Shown piece by piece: positions 28,313 through 38,512 of a DNA stretch of 64,000 bases. The stretch spans positions 124,001-188,000 of the forward strand of contig CASFNG010000004.1 in the NCBI GenBank assembly GCA_949296075.1. Reading direction: 5' to 3'. Within the stretch, counting starts at the first letter, position 1. Every line of letters begins with the position of its first letter. Source of the stretch: an uncultured Parabacteroides sp. (GTDB lineage Bacteria; Bacteroidota; Bacteroidia; Bacteroidales; Tannerellaceae). The notes beneath the pieces are model-generated. The model was not told the origin of the DNA and ran no database searches. It worked only from the letters and a program-made list of their open reading frames with translations. A program made the position numbers and the translations under genes.

Positions 28313-29686
28313 ATGGATAACGTGATGAAAAAGATTTTGAGTGTATTCTTTCTTACCTGCTGTTCTTGCCTGGCGATGGCGCAAGACAATGTGATTGATG
28401 AAATAGTGTGGGTGGTAGGAGACGACGCTATCTTACGCTCGGATATCGAGACGCAGCGTTTGTACTTGCAAAATGAGGGACAAAGACTGGAAGGGGATCC
28501 TTATTGCTTTATCCCGGAGCAGATGGCTATCCAGAAACTATACCTGAACCAAGCGAAGATAGATAGTGTCACGGCGAACGAGAACCAAGTGATCCAGAGC
28601 GTGGATCAATGGATGAATATGGCGGTGAACCAGATCGGCTCGCGGGAGAAACTGGAGGAGTATTTCGGGAAGAAATATTCGCAAATCAAGGAAGAGCGCA
28701 AGGAGATGGTGAGGGAGCAACAGATCGTGCAGCAAATGCAGCAGCAATTGATCGGGGAGATCAAGCTCACCCCTTCGGAGATCCGCAAGTATTATAACCA
28801 ATTGCCGCAAGACAGCTTGCCTAATATCCCGACTACGGTGGAGGTGCAGATCGTCACGATGGAGCCGAAGATCCCCTTTGAGGAGACCGACGCCATCAAG
28901 GCTCGCTTGCGCGACTTTACGGAGCAGGTGAATACGGGCAAGATGGAATTCTCTACCTTGGCGCGCTTGTACTCGGAAGACCCTGGATCGGCGGCGAGAG
29001 GCGGGGAACTGGGCTTCATGAGCAAGATGCAGCTGCTGCCTGAGTTCGCTAACGTGGCGTTTAACCTGAAGGATCCAAAGCGCGTCTCGCAGATCGTGCA
29101 GACGGAGTATGGCTATCATATCATCCAGTTGATCGAGAAACGGGGCGACCGTATCAATTGCCGCCATATCTTGTTGAAACCGAAAGTGTCGGACAAGGAA
29201 TTAACTGAGGCTATGACTCGTATGGATTCGCTTTATAATGATTTGAAAGCGAATAAGTTCACTTTCGAGGATGCAGCTACCTTCGTCTCGTATGATAAGG
29301 ATACCCGTAATAATAAGGGACTGATGGTGAACCAGAATTATGAGAGCCGGAACATGGGAACCCCTAAGTTTGAGATGCAGGAGCTCCCGCAGGAGATCGG
29401 TAAGGTGGTGTATGAGATGCAAGTTGGCGATATATCCAAGCCGTTCACCATGATCACGGATAAGCAGAAAGAGGTCGTGGCTATCGTGAAGCTGAAGGCC
29501 CGGACGGAAGGACATAAGGCGAATATATCGGACGACTTCCAAGCCTTGAAATCGATTGTTGAGGAAAAGAAACGGGAGGAGTTGCTAAATGACTGGATCG
29601 TGAAGAAGCAAAAAACGACATACGTCCGCATTAGCGACGGCTGGAAGAATTGTGATTTCAAGTACCCGGGTTGGATCAAGGAATGA
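28313..29686 (+). CDS. SurA-like periplasmic chaperone / peptidyl-prolyl isomerase
   Basis: A 457-residue exported protein. The signal peptide begins MKKILSVFFLTCCSC and is cleaved near AMAQ. A SurA N-terminal helical domain covers about residues 25-165 (DEIVWVVGDDAILRSDIE at its start). Two parvulin modules follow; the first has FSTLARLYSEDPGSAARGGELG and YGYHIIQL, the second starts at INCRHILLKP. ATG 28325, directly before the signal peptide, is an alternative start. Its stop overlaps the OstA-like start (ATGA). Confidence 0.9.
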   Translation: MDNVMKKILSVFFLTCCSCLAMAQDNVIDEIVWVVGDDAILRSDIETQRLYLQNEGQRLEGDPYCFIPEQMAIQKLYLNQAKIDSVTANENQVIQSVDQWMNMAVNQIGSREKLEEYFGKKYSQIKEERKEMVREQQIVQQMQQQLIGEIKLTPSEIRKYYNQLPQDSLPNIPTTVEVQIVTMEPKIPFEETDAIKARLRDFTEQVNTGKMEFSTLARLYSEDPGSAARGGELGFMSKMQLLPEFANVAFNLKDPKRVSQIVQTEYGYHIIQLIEKRGDRINCRHILLKPKVSDKELTEAMTRMDSLYNDLKANKFTFEDAATFVSYDKDTRNNKGLMVNQNYESRNMGTPKFEMQELPQEIGKVVYEMQVGDISKPFTMITDKQKEVVAIVKLKARTEGHKANISDDFQALKSIVEEKKREELLNDWIVKKQKTTYVRISDGWKNCDFKYPGWIKE

Positions 29687-31284
29687 AGGGGGTTGACAGG
29701 CTATTGCTTTCGCTATTAGCGTGTGTCCTGTCGCTGGCGGTAAGCGCTCAGGTCCCCGCACGTGTGGCGACATCCACCACCGATAGCGTGGCGCCCCGGA
29801 AAACCAAGGTTTTCTTGGAGCATGCGAATACGTTATCGTTCGACCAGGAGAAGAACGCGGAGGCGCAGGTCTTGAATGGGGATGTCTGCTTCCGGCATGA
29901 CAGCTCGTATATGTATTGCGATAGCGCCTATTTTTATGAGCGGACCAATTCCTTGGAGGCGTTCAGCAATGTCCGGATGGAGCAGGGGGATACCTTGTTC
30001 GTCTATGGGAATTACCTGTTTTACGACGGGAATGCCCAAATCGCCTATTTGCGTGAGAATGTCCGGATGGAGAATGGGCAGGTGACCTTGTTCACGGATA
30101 GCCTGAACTATGAGCGGATCCCTGATATTGGCTATTATTTCGAGGGGGGGCTGATCGTTGACTCGCTTAATCAGCTATCCTCGTTCTATGGGCAGTATTC
30201 CCCGGCGACAAAGCTGGCGGTGTTCAACGATAGCGTGAGGCTGGAGAATGAGAATTTTACCCTCTATTCCGATACGTTGCATTATAATACGGATACGAAG
30301 ATCTCCACGATCTTGGGGCCTTCGATCATCGAGTCGGATAGCGGTACGATCTATTCCTCGAAAGGATGGTATGACACCGTGCACAACACCTCATTGCTGC
30401 TGGATCGTTCCCGGGTGGTCTCCGGGGATCGGGTCTTGATCGGCGACTCGATCGCTTACGATCGGGGGCGAGGCTTCGGGGAGGCTTTCGGCAACATGAG
30501 CCTGCAAGACACGGCTCGCCACGTCACGTTGGAGGGTGAATATGGCTTCTACGACGAGAAGACCCAATACGCTTTCGCCACGGATAGCGCCCGCTTCCTG
30601 GAATATAGCCAGGGCGATACGCTCTATTTGCACGCGGATACCTTACGGATGACTACCGTCGATTCTACCTACCGGGAGATCAAGGCCTACTACGGCGTCC
30701 GTTTTTATCGGACGGATATGCAGGGCGTGTGCGACTCGATGCAGTTTAACACGAAAGACTCTATATTATATATGTATAAGGAGCCTATCGTATGGAACGA
30801 GCAATACCAGATCTATGGGGATACGATCTTGGTGTTCATGAATGACACCGCTATCGATCACGCTCACGTGAGACAATTCGCCTTCGCGATACAGCAGATC
30901 GATACGACCTCTTTCAACCAGCTGAAGGGGAACGACCTGAAAGCCTATTTCGAGGGGCGGAATGTCCGTCAGATCGACGTGTCCGGGAACGCGGAATCGA
31001 TCTTCTTCCCGATGGAGGATGATGGCTCGATGGTCGGGATGAACGAGATCAAGAGCGGTTTCCTCACCATCTGGCTGAAAGATCGTAAATTGGAAAAGCT
31101 GAAATTCTGGCCGACGCCTGTCGGGACCATGACACCCATCCCCGATTTGAAGCCCGATCAAAAGTATTTGAAGGATTTTTATTGGTATGATTACATCCGC
31201 CCGAAAGACAAGGATGATATTTATCAGGTGGTAAAAAGAAAAGTCCAGGATGTTCCGAAGAAAAGCAATAAATTCGTACATTAG
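29683..31284 (+). CDS. OstA-like / LptA-domain protein
   Basis: A 533-residue exported protein with signal peptide (LLLSLLACVLSLAVSAQ). The body is a long run of beta-strand repeats typical of the OstA/LptA fold (VLNGDVCFRHDSSYMYCDSA, NVRMEQGDTLFVYG, NVRMENGQVTLFTDSL), which elsewhere bridges the periplasm to carry LPS. It has no C-terminal LptD barrel, so it resembles a long LptA. The ATG at 29683 overlaps the surA-like stop by ATGA, implying coupled translation of LPS-transport and OMP-chaperone genes. Confidence 0.85.
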   Translation: MKGVDRLLLSLLACVLSLAVSAQVPARVATSTTDSVAPRKTKVFLEHANTLSFDQEKNAEAQVLNGDVCFRHDSSYMYCDSAYFYERTNSLEAFSNVRMEQGDTLFVYGNYLFYDGNAQIAYLRENVRMENGQVTLFTDSLNYERIPDIGYYFEGGLIVDSLNQLSSFYGQYSPATKLAVFNDSVRLENENFTLYSDTLHYNTDTKISTILGPSIIESDSGTIYSSKGWYDTVHNTSLLLDRSRVVSGDRVLIGDSIAYDRGRGFGEAFGNMSLQDTARHVTLEGEYGFYDEKTQYAFATDSARFLEYSQGDTLYLHADTLRMTTVDSTYREIKAYYGVRFYRTDMQGVCDSMQFNTKDSILYMYKEPIVWNEQYQIYGDTILVFMNDTAIDHAHVRQFAFAIQQIDTTSFNQLKGNDLKAYFEGRNVRQIDVSGNAESIFFPMEDDGSMVGMNEIKSGFLTIWLKDRKLEKLKFWPTPVGTMTPIPDLKPDQKYLKDFYWYDYIRPKDKDDIYQVVKRKVQDVPKKSNKFVH

Positions 31285-31311
31285 CGTCGTATTCGATAAA
31301 TAGGTAAAGTT

Positions 31312-31617
31312 ATGGCACTTTTCTCGTTTTATAATATGCGTAAACCGCGTCAATTCGATCATAAGCCGATCTATTGGGATCCGCGGAAAGAAGCCTTGGA
31401 AGAGCGCATCAGCAAGGTCAAGCGTGAAATGGGCATAGAGGAGCCGCTGGAAGAGTATAAGCCGCATATCAAGGGGACCTTCATCGAGGGAACATCTCAC
31501 CTGAAGAAAAGCGTGGGACGTGGGGAGGACGCCCGGAGCCGTACGTATAAGAACGGGCGGCTGATCCTGGCTTTGGTTATATTGATCCTGATCGCCTGGT
31601 ATTTCTTCTGGAAATGA
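31312..31617 (+). CDS. Small tail-anchored membrane protein, unknown function
   Basis: A 101-residue protein: hydrophilic, charged N-terminal 75 residues with the short pattern YWDPRKEALEERI, then one C-terminal helix (LILALVILILIAWYFF) ending in WK. The layout suggests a tail-anchored inner-membrane protein facing the cytoplasm. I recognise no family name. It overlaps mutL by 4 bp (ATGA) and follows the OstA-like gene by 27 bp. Confidence 0.75.
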   Translation: MALFSFYNMRKPRQFDHKPIYWDPRKEALEERISKVKREMGIEEPLEEYKPHIKGTFIEGTSHLKKSVGRGEDARSRTYKNGRLILALVILILIAWYFFWK

Positions 31618-33467
31618 GCGCTGACATCATCCATCTGCTTCCTGACCATATAGCGAACCAGATCGCTGCGGGCGAGGTGATCCAGCGGCCGGCCTCCGTC
31701 GTGAAGGAGCTGGTAGAGAATGCTGTGGATGCAGGGGCGTCGAGCATCCAAGTCAATATAAAGGACGCGGGGAAGACCTTGATCCAGGTGATCGACGACG
31801 GGAAAGGTATGTCGGAGACTGATGCCCGGATGGCTTTTGAGCGCCATGCCACGTCGAAAATCTCTACGGCCGACGATCTCTTCTCGCTACGTACTATGGG
31901 GTTCCGCGGGGAAGCGCTGGCCTCTATCGCGGCGGTGGCCCAAGTGGAATTGCGTACACGGCTGAAGGGCGAGGAGTTGGGCACCCGCCTTACGATCGCC
32001 GGCTCCACGCCTGAGGGCGTCGTCCCGGATGCCTGCGGAGAGGGTAGCGTATTCTCGGTGAAAAATCTTTTCTTTAATGTGCCGGCCCGCCGGAAATTCC
32101 TGAAGTCTAACGAGACGGAGTTCCGGAATATCATCAACGAGTTTGAGCGGATCGCCTTGGTCAACGCGCAGATCGGGATGTCTCTTTACCATAATGATGC
32201 CGAGATTTTCAACCTTCCTGTATCCGGTTTGCGGCAACGTATTATCAATATTTACGGGAAGAACCTGAACCAGAAACTGCTGTCGTTAGACGCCCAAAGT
32301 TCCTTGGTGACGATCTCCGGTTTCGTGGGGAAGCCGGATTCCGCCAAGAAGCGGGGCGCCTTGCAATACTTTTTCGTGAACGGCCGCTACATGAAGCATC
32401 CCTATTTCCATAAGGCGATCATGCAGGCCTACGAGCAGTTGATACCCGCTGGCGACCAGCCTTCCTATTTCGTCTATTTTACCTTGGATCCGGCCACTAT
32501 CGACGTGAATATACACCCGACGAAAACCGAGGTGAAGTTCGAGAACGAGCAACCGATCTGGCAGATCCTGATGGCGGCCACGCGGGAGGCCTTGGCGAAA
32601 TCAAGCGCCATCCCGGCGATCGACTTTGACGTGAAGGACGCCATTGACATACCGGTCTATAATCCGTTGAGGAAAGAGGAGCCAAGAAGCTACAAGGCGC
32701 CCAGCGTGCAGGTGGATACGAGCTATGATCCTTTTGAGCCTACTCCGTCTAAGCGGCCTGAATTTGATTGGACCAAGCTGTACGAGGGATTCGAGGACGA
32801 CCGGAACGCTGTCCAGATGGAGTTGCGGTCGGGCGTGTCGGCTGAGCCGGCGGAAGATAATCTTCCAGAAGAGGAAGCCCGGCAGGATGAGCTCTTCTCG
32901 GGGGTAAGCGCCCCGTGCTACCAATATAAAGGACGCTATATCCTGACGGCCTTGAAATCGGGCATGGCGATTGTCGACCAAAACCGGGCCCATGTCCGGA
33001 TCTTGTTCGAGCAATATCTCGCGAGCATCCGCCAACGGCAAGGGGTATCCCAGCAAGTGCTGTTCCCCGAGGTCGTGGAGTTCACCACGGCGGAGGCCAC
33101 GGTGTTGCCCTCGTTGTTGGAAGATCTGCGTTTCGTCGGTTTCGACTTGAGTGACTTAGGGAATCATACCTATGAGATAAATGGGCTTCCCGCCGGGATC
33201 GAGCGCCAGGATCCCGCCAGTTTGGTGAAGGACATCGTGGATCATGTGGTCGAGACCGGCAGCGAGGCTAAGGAAAAGATCTGCGAGTCGATCGCCCTGG
33301 TCTTGGCGAAAGCGGCGGCTATCCCATCGGGGAAGGCCTTGTCCCCGGAAGAGATGGATCACCTGATCGCGTCGCTGTTCTCGTGCTCGGACTCGAACTT
33401 GACGCCGGAGGGGAAAACGATTATCTCGATATTGTCGGAAGAGGAGTTGGACAGGCGCTTCAAGTAA
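31614..33467 (+). CDS. mutL: DNA mismatch repair protein MutL
   Basis: A 617-residue protein. The GHKL ATPase half is intact: NQIAAGEVIQRPASVVKELV, DDGKGM, and TMGFRGEALASI. The C-terminal dimerisation half is present, but the endonuclease metal motif DQHAxxE reads DQNRAHV (about residue 453), the ACR-type motif reads LAKAAAIPSG and the CPHGRP-type motif reads LTPEGKT. The protein therefore looks like a non-nicking MutL. Its translation is coupled to a small membrane protein gene at the end of the envelope run. Confidence 0.95.
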   Translation: MSADIIHLLPDHIANQIAAGEVIQRPASVVKELVENAVDAGASSIQVNIKDAGKTLIQVIDDGKGMSETDARMAFERHATSKISTADDLFSLRTMGFRGEALASIAAVAQVELRTRLKGEELGTRLTIAGSTPEGVVPDACGEGSVFSVKNLFFNVPARRKFLKSNETEFRNIINEFERIALVNAQIGMSLYHNDAEIFNLPVSGLRQRIINIYGKNLNQKLLSLDAQSSLVTISGFVGKPDSAKKRGALQYFFVNGRYMKHPYFHKAIMQAYEQLIPAGDQPSYFVYFTLDPATIDVNIHPTKTEVKFENEQPIWQILMAATREALAKSSAIPAIDFDVKDAIDIPVYNPLRKEEPRSYKAPSVQVDTSYDPFEPTPSKRPEFDWTKLYEGFEDDRNAVQMELRSGVSAEPAEDNLPEEEARQDELFSGVSAPCYQYKGRYILTALKSGMAIVDQNRAHVRILFEQYLASIRQRQGVSQQVLFPEVVEFTTAEATVLPSLLEDLRFVGFDLSDLGNHTYEINGLPAGIERQDPASLVKDIVDHVVETGSEAKEKICESIALVLAKAAAIPSGKALSPEEMDHLIASLFSCSDSNLTPEGKTIISILSEEELDRRFK

Positions 33468-33554
33468 TCACCCTGTATGCGGCTTAAGATAAGGCTTATC
33501 CTTCATCAGACAGGATTGTTTGTTAAATATTCATAAATCAGCAAATGGGCGACC

Positions 33555-33584
33555 TTGTTTAACGGGAACAAATGTGTAATTTTG
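33555..33584 (+). promoter_or_regulatory. Upstream promoter (P1) of the ribosomal cluster
   Basis: TTG (33555-33557), 19 bp, TAATTTTG (33577-33584). It lies 140 bp before rpsL. Confidence 0.7.
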
Positions 33585-33629
33585 CACCGTTTTTAGTGCG
33601 GAGTATGCGAAAAAAGTACGGGCAACTTA

Positions 33630-33659
33630 TTGATTGTCGGGAAATAATGCGTAACTTTG
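33630..33659 (+). promoter_or_regulatory. Downstream promoter (P2) of the ribosomal cluster
   Basis: TTG (33630-33632), 19 bp, TAACTTTG (33652-33659). It lies 65 bp before rpsL and is tandem with P1 at a 75-bp offset, as expected for a heavily transcribed translation operon. Confidence 0.75.
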
Positions 33660-33723
33660 CGACTCGAAATCGGAGAAGATTAGATAATTAGTAATACACA
33701 TTCAAAGTTAAAAAGGAAAAGAA

Positions 33724-34122
33724 ATGCCTACAATTCAGCAATTAGTTAGAAAAGGACGGGAAACTTTGGTGGAGAAAGGTAAGTCGCCCGCTTTGGACGC
33801 TTGTCCGCAAAGACGTGGCGTTTGCGTGCGTGTCTACACGACGACACCGAAGAAGCCTAACTCTGCAATGCGTAAAGTAGCGAGAGTACGTTTGACAAAT
33901 GGAAAGGAAGTCAACTCCTATATCCCGGGTGAGGGACATAACTTGCAGGAGCACTCGATCGTGTTGGTACGCGGTGGTCGTGTAAAGGATCTTCCCGGTG
34001 TGCGTTATCATATCGTACGCGGTACGTTGGATACGGCTGGCGTTAACGGTCGTACGCAAAGACGTTCCAAATATGGCGCTAAGCGTCCGAAGCCGGGTCA
34101 GGCAGCTAAGGGTAAGAAGTAA
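33724..34122 (+). CDS. rpsL: 30S ribosomal protein S12
   Basis: 132 residues. The decoding-centre loops [11 protein letters not shown] and [13 protein letters not shown] carry the wild-type lysines whose change gives streptomycin resistance elsewhere. It is the first gene of the joined str-S10-spc-alpha cluster. Confidence 0.98.
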   Translation: MPTIQQLVRKGRETLVEKGKSPALDACPQRRGVCVRVYTTTPKKPNSAMRKVARVRLTNGKEVNSYIPGEGHNLQEHSIVLVRGGRVKDLPGVRYHIVRGTLDTAGVNGRTQRRSKYGAKRPKPGQAAKGKK

Positions 34123-34192
34123 AAACGGACTTCAAACTGAGACTAAATTCAAGTATTAAAAAACAGGTTTGAGTTATTTGGATAGGCTATAA

Positions 34193-34242
34193 GGTTGAGT
34201 AAATGGTTCGGCGGAACCGTTGAAGACAAATTAAAGGCAACC
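34193..34242 (+). promoter_or_regulatory. Structured S12-S7 spacer, candidate S7 autoregulatory element
   Basis: The 149-bp rpsL-rpsG gap is unusually long for this cluster. It can fold as an outer stem GGTTG (34193-34197) with CAACC (34238-34242), enclosing a stable GC-capped hairpin GGTTC-GGCG-GAACC (34205-34218). In E. coli, S7 represses its operon by binding the S12-S7 spacer, so this position suggests a similar control. No sequence match to the E. coli site is claimed. Confidence 0.45.
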
Positions 34243-34271
34243 AACGACAAGAACAAATTTTTGAAAACAAG

Positions 34272-34748
34272 ATGAGAAAAGCAAAACCAAAGAAGAGACA
34301 GATCCTCCCGGATCCTGTTTTCGGTGATGTAAAGGTTACGAGATTCGTAAACCACTTGATGTATGATGGCAAGAAAAACACTGCCTTCGAGATTTTCTAT
34401 TCTGCTTTGGAAACCGTTAAGGCAAAGTTGCCTAACGAGGAAAAATCCGCTCTCGAAATTTGGAAAGCTGCGCTTGATAACATCACTCCTCAGGTTGAGG
34501 TTAAGTCGCGCCGTGTAGGTGGTGCCACTTTCCAAGTCCCTACTGAGATCCGCCCGGATCGTAAAGAATCGATTTCAATGAAGAACCTTATCATCTTCGC
34601 CCGCAAGCGCGGTGGTAAGACGATGGCCGATAAGCTGTCCGCGGAGATCGTGGACGCCTTCAACAACCAAGGTGGCGCATTCAAGAGAAAAGAGGATATG
34701 CACCGCATGGCTGAGGCTAACCGTGCGTTCGCTCACTTTAGATTTTAA
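34272..34748 (+). CDS. rpsG: 30S ribosomal protein S7
   Basis: 158 residues. It starts [15 protein letters not shown] and carries the family pattern [14 protein letters not shown] and [15 protein letters not shown]. It nucleates 16S 3'-domain assembly and is the expected repressor of this part of the operon. It is separated from rpsL by a structured spacer. Confidence 0.98.
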   Translation: MRKAKPKKRQILPDPVFGDVKVTRFVNHLMYDGKKNTAFEIFYSALETVKAKLPNEEKSALEIWKAALDNITPQVEVKSRRVGGATFQVPTEIRPDRKESISMKNLIIFARKRGGKTMADKLSAEIVDAFNNQGGAFKRKEDMHRMAEANRAFAHFRF

Positions 34749-34775
34749 TTAAGCAATTTTAGGAGAACATAGACG

Positions 34776-36905
34776 ATGGCAACAAAAGCTGACGAGCAAT
34801 TAAAATATACTAGGAACATCGGTATCATGGCTCACATCGACGCGGGAAAGACTACGACTTCCGAGCGTATCCTTTTCTACACCGGTCTGACTCATAAGAT
34901 CGGCGAGGTGCATGATGGCGCGGCCACCATGGACTGGATGGAGCAGGAGCAGGAGCGTGGTATCACGATCACGTCCGCCGCTACGACGACTTTCTGGAAT
35001 TATGACAATGACAAGTATAAGATCAACCTGATCGACACCCCGGGGCACGTTGACTTTACCGTGGAGGTAGAGCGCTCGTTGCGTATCCTGGACGGCGCTG
35101 TCGCCGCTTTCTGCGCGGTAGGTGGCGTTGAGCCGCAGTCGGAGACGGTATGGCGTCAGGCTGATAAATATAATGTACCGAGAATTGGTTACGTTAACAA
35201 GATGGACCGTTCTGGCGCAAACTTCTTCGAGGTTGTTCGTCAGGTGAAAGATGTGCTGGGCGCTACCCCTTGCCCGATCCAGATCCCTATCGGGGCCGAG
35301 GAGAAGTTCAAGGGTGTCGTTGACCTGGTTCGCATGAAGGCCATCTATTGGCACGACGAGACTATGGGGGCTGAGTACTCCGTGGAGGAGATCCCCGCTG
35401 AGTTGCAGGCTGAGGCTAACGAATGGCGCGACAAGATGCTGGAGACCTTGGCTGAGTGTGACGACGCCCTGATGGAGAAATACTTCGATGATCCTTCCAC
35501 GATCACGGAGGCTGAGATCAAGGCCGCTATCCGCAAGGGTACGCTGTCGATGCAGATCAACCCGATGATCTGTGGTTCCTCGTTCAAGAACAAGGGTGTG
35601 CAGACCCTTTTGGACGCGGTCTGCGCTTACCTGCCCAGCCCCGAGGATACGCCCGCTATCGAGGGTACCGATCCGAGAGATCCGGACAAGGTGGTTTCCC
35701 GCAAGCCGTTGTTCGAGGAGCCGCTGACCGCCTTGGCGTTCAAGATCGCTACCGATCCTTATGTAGGCCGCTTGTGCTTCTTCCGTGTATATTCCGGAAA
35801 GATGGAGGCTGGCTCGTACGTGCTGAACACCCGTTCCGGCAAGAAAGAGCGTATCTCCCGTCTGTTCCAGATGCACTCTAACAAGCAGAACCCGATGGAG
35901 GCTATCGGTTGTGGCGATATAGGCGCCGGAGTCGGTTTCAAGGATATCCGTACCGGTGATACGCTTTGCGATGAGAACAACCCGATCACGCTGGAGTCTA
36001 TGGAGTTCCCGGAGCCGGTGATCGGTATCGCCGTAGAGCCGAAGACTCAGAAAGACTTGGATAAGTTGGGTATGGGCTTGGCTAAGTTGGCCGAGGAGGA
36101 TCCTACCTTCCGTGTGCAGACCAACGAGGAGACCGGCCAGACCGTCATCAGCGGTATGGGTGAGCTTCACTTGGATATCATCATCGACCGTCTGAAACGT
36201 GAGTTCAAGGTTGAGTGTAACCAGGGACGTCCGCAGGTTACTTACAAGGAGGCTATCACGCAGCCGGTTGAGCTTCGCGAGGTATACAAGAAGCAGTCCG
36301 GTGGTCGTGGTAAGTTCGCTGATATTATCGTTTGCATCGGTCCGGCGGATGAGGACTTCGAAGGAAGCCTGCAATTCATCGACGAGGTGAAGGGCGGTAA
36401 CATTCCGAAGGAGTTCATCCCCTCCGTACAGAAGGGATTCGAGAAGGCCATGAAGAATGGTGTGTTGGCAGGGTATCCGTTGGATAAGCTGAAAGTCATC
36501 CTCCGCGATGGTTCGTTCCACCCGGTTGACTCCGATCAGCTCTCCTTCGAGATCGCCGCTATCCAGGCGTTCAAGAACGCTTCCGAGAAGGCCGGTCCCG
36601 TGCTGATGGAGCCGATCATGAAGATCGAGGTCGTTACTCCGGAAGAGAGCATGGGTGATGTGATCGGCGACTTGAACAAGCGCCGCGGACAGGTAGAAGG
36701 CATGGAGACAAGCCGTACGGGCGCCCGCATCGTGAAAGCGAAGGTTCCGTTGGCAGAGACGTTCGGTTATGTGACCGCCTTACGTACGATCACTTCCGGC
36801 CGCGCTACGTCGTCAATGCAATTCTCCCATTATGCTCAGGTATCTTCGGCTATCGCTAAGCAGGTGTTGACCGAGGTACAAGGCCGTGCTGATTTGATCA
36901 AATAA
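34776..36905 (+). CDS. fusA: Elongation factor G
   Basis: A 709-residue translocation GTPase. G1 is [12 protein letters not shown] (19-30), G3 is DTPGH, and G4 is NKMD; all are intact, so this is the canonical GTP-hydrolysing EF-G rather than a degenerate paralogue. Domains II-V follow ([14 protein letters not shown] in domain [25 protein letters not shown] toward the end). It directly precedes rpsJ; the usual tuf gene between them is absent. Confidence 0.97.
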   Translation: MATKADEQLKYTRNIGIMAHIDAGKTTTSERILFYTGLTHKIGEVHDGAATMDWMEQEQERGITITSAATTTFWNYDNDKYKINLIDTPGHVDFTVEVERSLRILDGAVAAFCAVGGVEPQSETVWRQADKYNVPRIGYVNKMDRSGANFFEVVRQVKDVLGATPCPIQIPIGAEEKFKGVVDLVRMKAIYWHDETMGAEYSVEEIPAELQAEANEWRDKMLETLAECDDALMEKYFDDPSTITEAEIKAAIRKGTLSMQINPMICGSSFKNKGVQTLLDAVCAYLPSPEDTPAIEGTDPRDPDKVVSRKPLFEEPLTALAFKIATDPYVGRLCFFRVYSGKMEAGSYVLNTRSGKKERISRLFQMHSNKQNPMEAIGCGDIGAGVGFKDIRTGDTLCDENNPITLESMEFPEPVIGIAVEPKTQKDLDKLGMGLAKLAEEDPTFRVQTNEETGQTVISGMGELHLDIIIDRLKREFKVECNQGRPQVTYKEAITQPVELREVYKKQSGGRGKFADIIVCIGPADEDFEGSLQFIDEVKGGNIPKEFIPSVQKGFEKAMKNGVLAGYPLDKLKVILRDGSFHPVDSDQLSFEIAAIQAFKNASEKAGPVLMEPIMKIEVVTPEESMGDVIGDLNKRRGQVEGMETSRTGARIVKAKVPLAETFGYVTALRTITSGRATSSMQFSHYAQVSSAIAKQVLTEVQGRADLIK

Positions 36906-36926
36906 TATTAGAAACATACAATAAAT

Positions 36927-37232
36927 ATGAGCCAAAAGATCAGAATTAAATTGAAGTCTTACGATTATTCTCTGGTGGACAAGTCCGCCGAGAAGATCGT
37001 GAAGACGGTAAAGGCTACAGGTGCAATCGTGAGCGGTCCGATACCTCTCCCTACGCACAAGCGTATCTTTACGGTGAACCGCTCGACTTTCGTGAACAAG
37101 AAGGCGCGCGAGCAGTTCGAACTCTCTTCTTATAAGAGATTGATTGACATCTATAGCTCGACCGCCAAGACGGTTGACGCTTTGATGAAGCTAGAGTTGC
37201 CTAGCGGTGTTGAAGTAGAAATTAAAGTGTAA
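36927..37232 (+). CDS. rpsJ: 30S ribosomal protein S10
   Basis: 101 residues, beginning [13 protein letters not shown], with the [13 protein letters not shown] loop. First gene of the S10 block, 21 bp after fusA, with no separate promoter seen. Confidence 0.98.
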   Translation: MSQKIRIKLKSYDYSLVDKSAEKIVKTVKATGAIVSGPIPLPTHKRIFTVNRSTFVNKKAREQFELSSYKRLIDIYSSTAKTVDALMKLELPSGVEVEIKV

Positions 37233-37252
37233 GTTCTTAACAAATTAGTGAA

Positions 37253-37870
37253 ATGCCAGGATTATTAGGAAAAAAAATCGGAATGACATCCGTTTTCAGT
37301 GCCGAGGGAAAGAATCTTCCATGCACTGTTATCGAAGTGGGTCCTTGTGTTGTTACACAGATTAAGACTTTGGAGAAAGATGGCTACGAGGCCGTGCAGT
37401 TGGGTTTCATGGACAAGAAAGAGAAACACACGACACAGCCGGAGATGGGTCACTTCAAGAAAGCCGGTGTAACTCCCAAGAGATACTTGGCCGAGTTCAA
37501 GAATTTTGAGACAGAGTACAAGTTGGGTGATGTGATCACGGTAGACTTTTTGGAGGACGCCGGCTTCGTGGACGTGGTAGGCACGTCGAAAGGTAAGGGT
37601 TTCCAAGGTGTCGTAAAGCGCCACGGTTTCGGCGGTGTGGGCCAGAGCACTCACGGACAGCACAACCGTGCCCGTAAGCCGGGTTCTATCGGTGCTTGTT
37701 CTTATCCCGCGAAGGTGTTCAAGGGTATGCGCATGGCCGGCCAGATGGGTAACGAGCGCGTTACTGTCCAGAATCTTCAAGTGATCAAGGTAATGCCGGA
37801 ACACAACCTTTTATTGGTGAAAGGATCTGTTCCAGGAGCAAGAGGTTCAATCTTATTAATCGAAAAGTAA
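37253..37870 (+). CDS. rplC: 50S ribosomal protein L3
   Basis: 205 residues, starting [15 protein letters not shown]. The long loop [14 protein letters not shown] and the [11 protein letters not shown] region that reach the peptidyl-transferase centre are present. Its stop shares a base with the rplD start. Confidence 0.98.
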   Translation: MPGLLGKKIGMTSVFSAEGKNLPCTVIEVGPCVVTQIKTLEKDGYEAVQLGFMDKKEKHTTQPEMGHFKKAGVTPKRYLAEFKNFETEYKLGDVITVDFLEDAGFVDVVGTSKGKGFQGVVKRHGFGGVGQSTHGQHNRARKPGSIGACSYPAKVFKGMRMAGQMGNERVTVQNLQVIKVMPEHNLLLVKGSVPGARGSILLIEK

Positions 37871-38499
37871 TGGAACTGAGCGTATTTAATATTAAAGGTG
37901 AAGATACCGGAAGAAAGGTGACTTTGAACGATGCTGTCTTCGGCATTGAGCCCAACGATCATGCTATTTACTTGGACGTAAAGCAGTATATGGCCAATCA
38001 GCGCCAAGGAACGCACAAGTCGAAGGAAAGAAGCGAGGTGTCGGGTAGTACACGCAAGCTGATCCGCCAGAAAGGTGGTGGCGGCGCCCGTCGTGGTGAT
38101 ATCAACTCCCCGGTATTGGTGGGTGGTGGCCGTGTATTCGGTCCGAGACCGCGTGATTATCGTTTCAAGCTGAACAAGAAGGTCAAGGCGTTGGCTCGTA
38201 AGTCCGCCCTGAGCTATAAGGCAAAGAACAACGCGATCATCGTGGTGGAGGATTTCAATATGGAAGCTCCTAAGACCAAAGAATTCATAACAATTACTAA
38301 AAACCTGAAAGTGGCTGATAAAAAGTTACTTATGGTTTTACCGGAGAAGAATAATTTCGTATATTTGTCCGCTCGAAACTTGAAGAAGGCAAATATTATA
38401 ACTGCTTCTGAACTAAATACATACGCAGTGTTAAACTCGGTCAGCTTGATCTTGACGGAAAGTTCGGTCGCTGTTGTTGAGCAAAATTTTAAAGCATAA
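37870..38499 (+). CDS. rplD: 50S ribosomal protein L4
   Basis: 209 residues, with the exit-tunnel loop around [20 protein letters not shown] and GPRPRDY. In E. coli, L4 also represses the S10 operon. It overlaps rplC by 1 bp (TAATG). Confidence 0.97.
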   Translation: MELSVFNIKGEDTGRKVTLNDAVFGIEPNDHAIYLDVKQYMANQRQGTHKSKERSEVSGSTRKLIRQKGGGGARRGDINSPVLVGGGRVFGPRPRDYRFKLNKKVKALARKSALSYKAKNNAIIVVEDFNMEAPKTKEFITITKNLKVADKKLLMVLPEKNNFVYLSARNLKKANIITASELNTYAVLNSVSLILTESSVAVVEQNFKA

Positions 38500-38512
38500 G
38501 GAGTCTAAAATA

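Noticed and set aside
34800-36521. A 573-codon open frame antisense to fusA
   Set aside because: EF-G motifs fill the opposite strand completely. The antisense frame has no recognisable domain and arises from strong codon bias in fusA.
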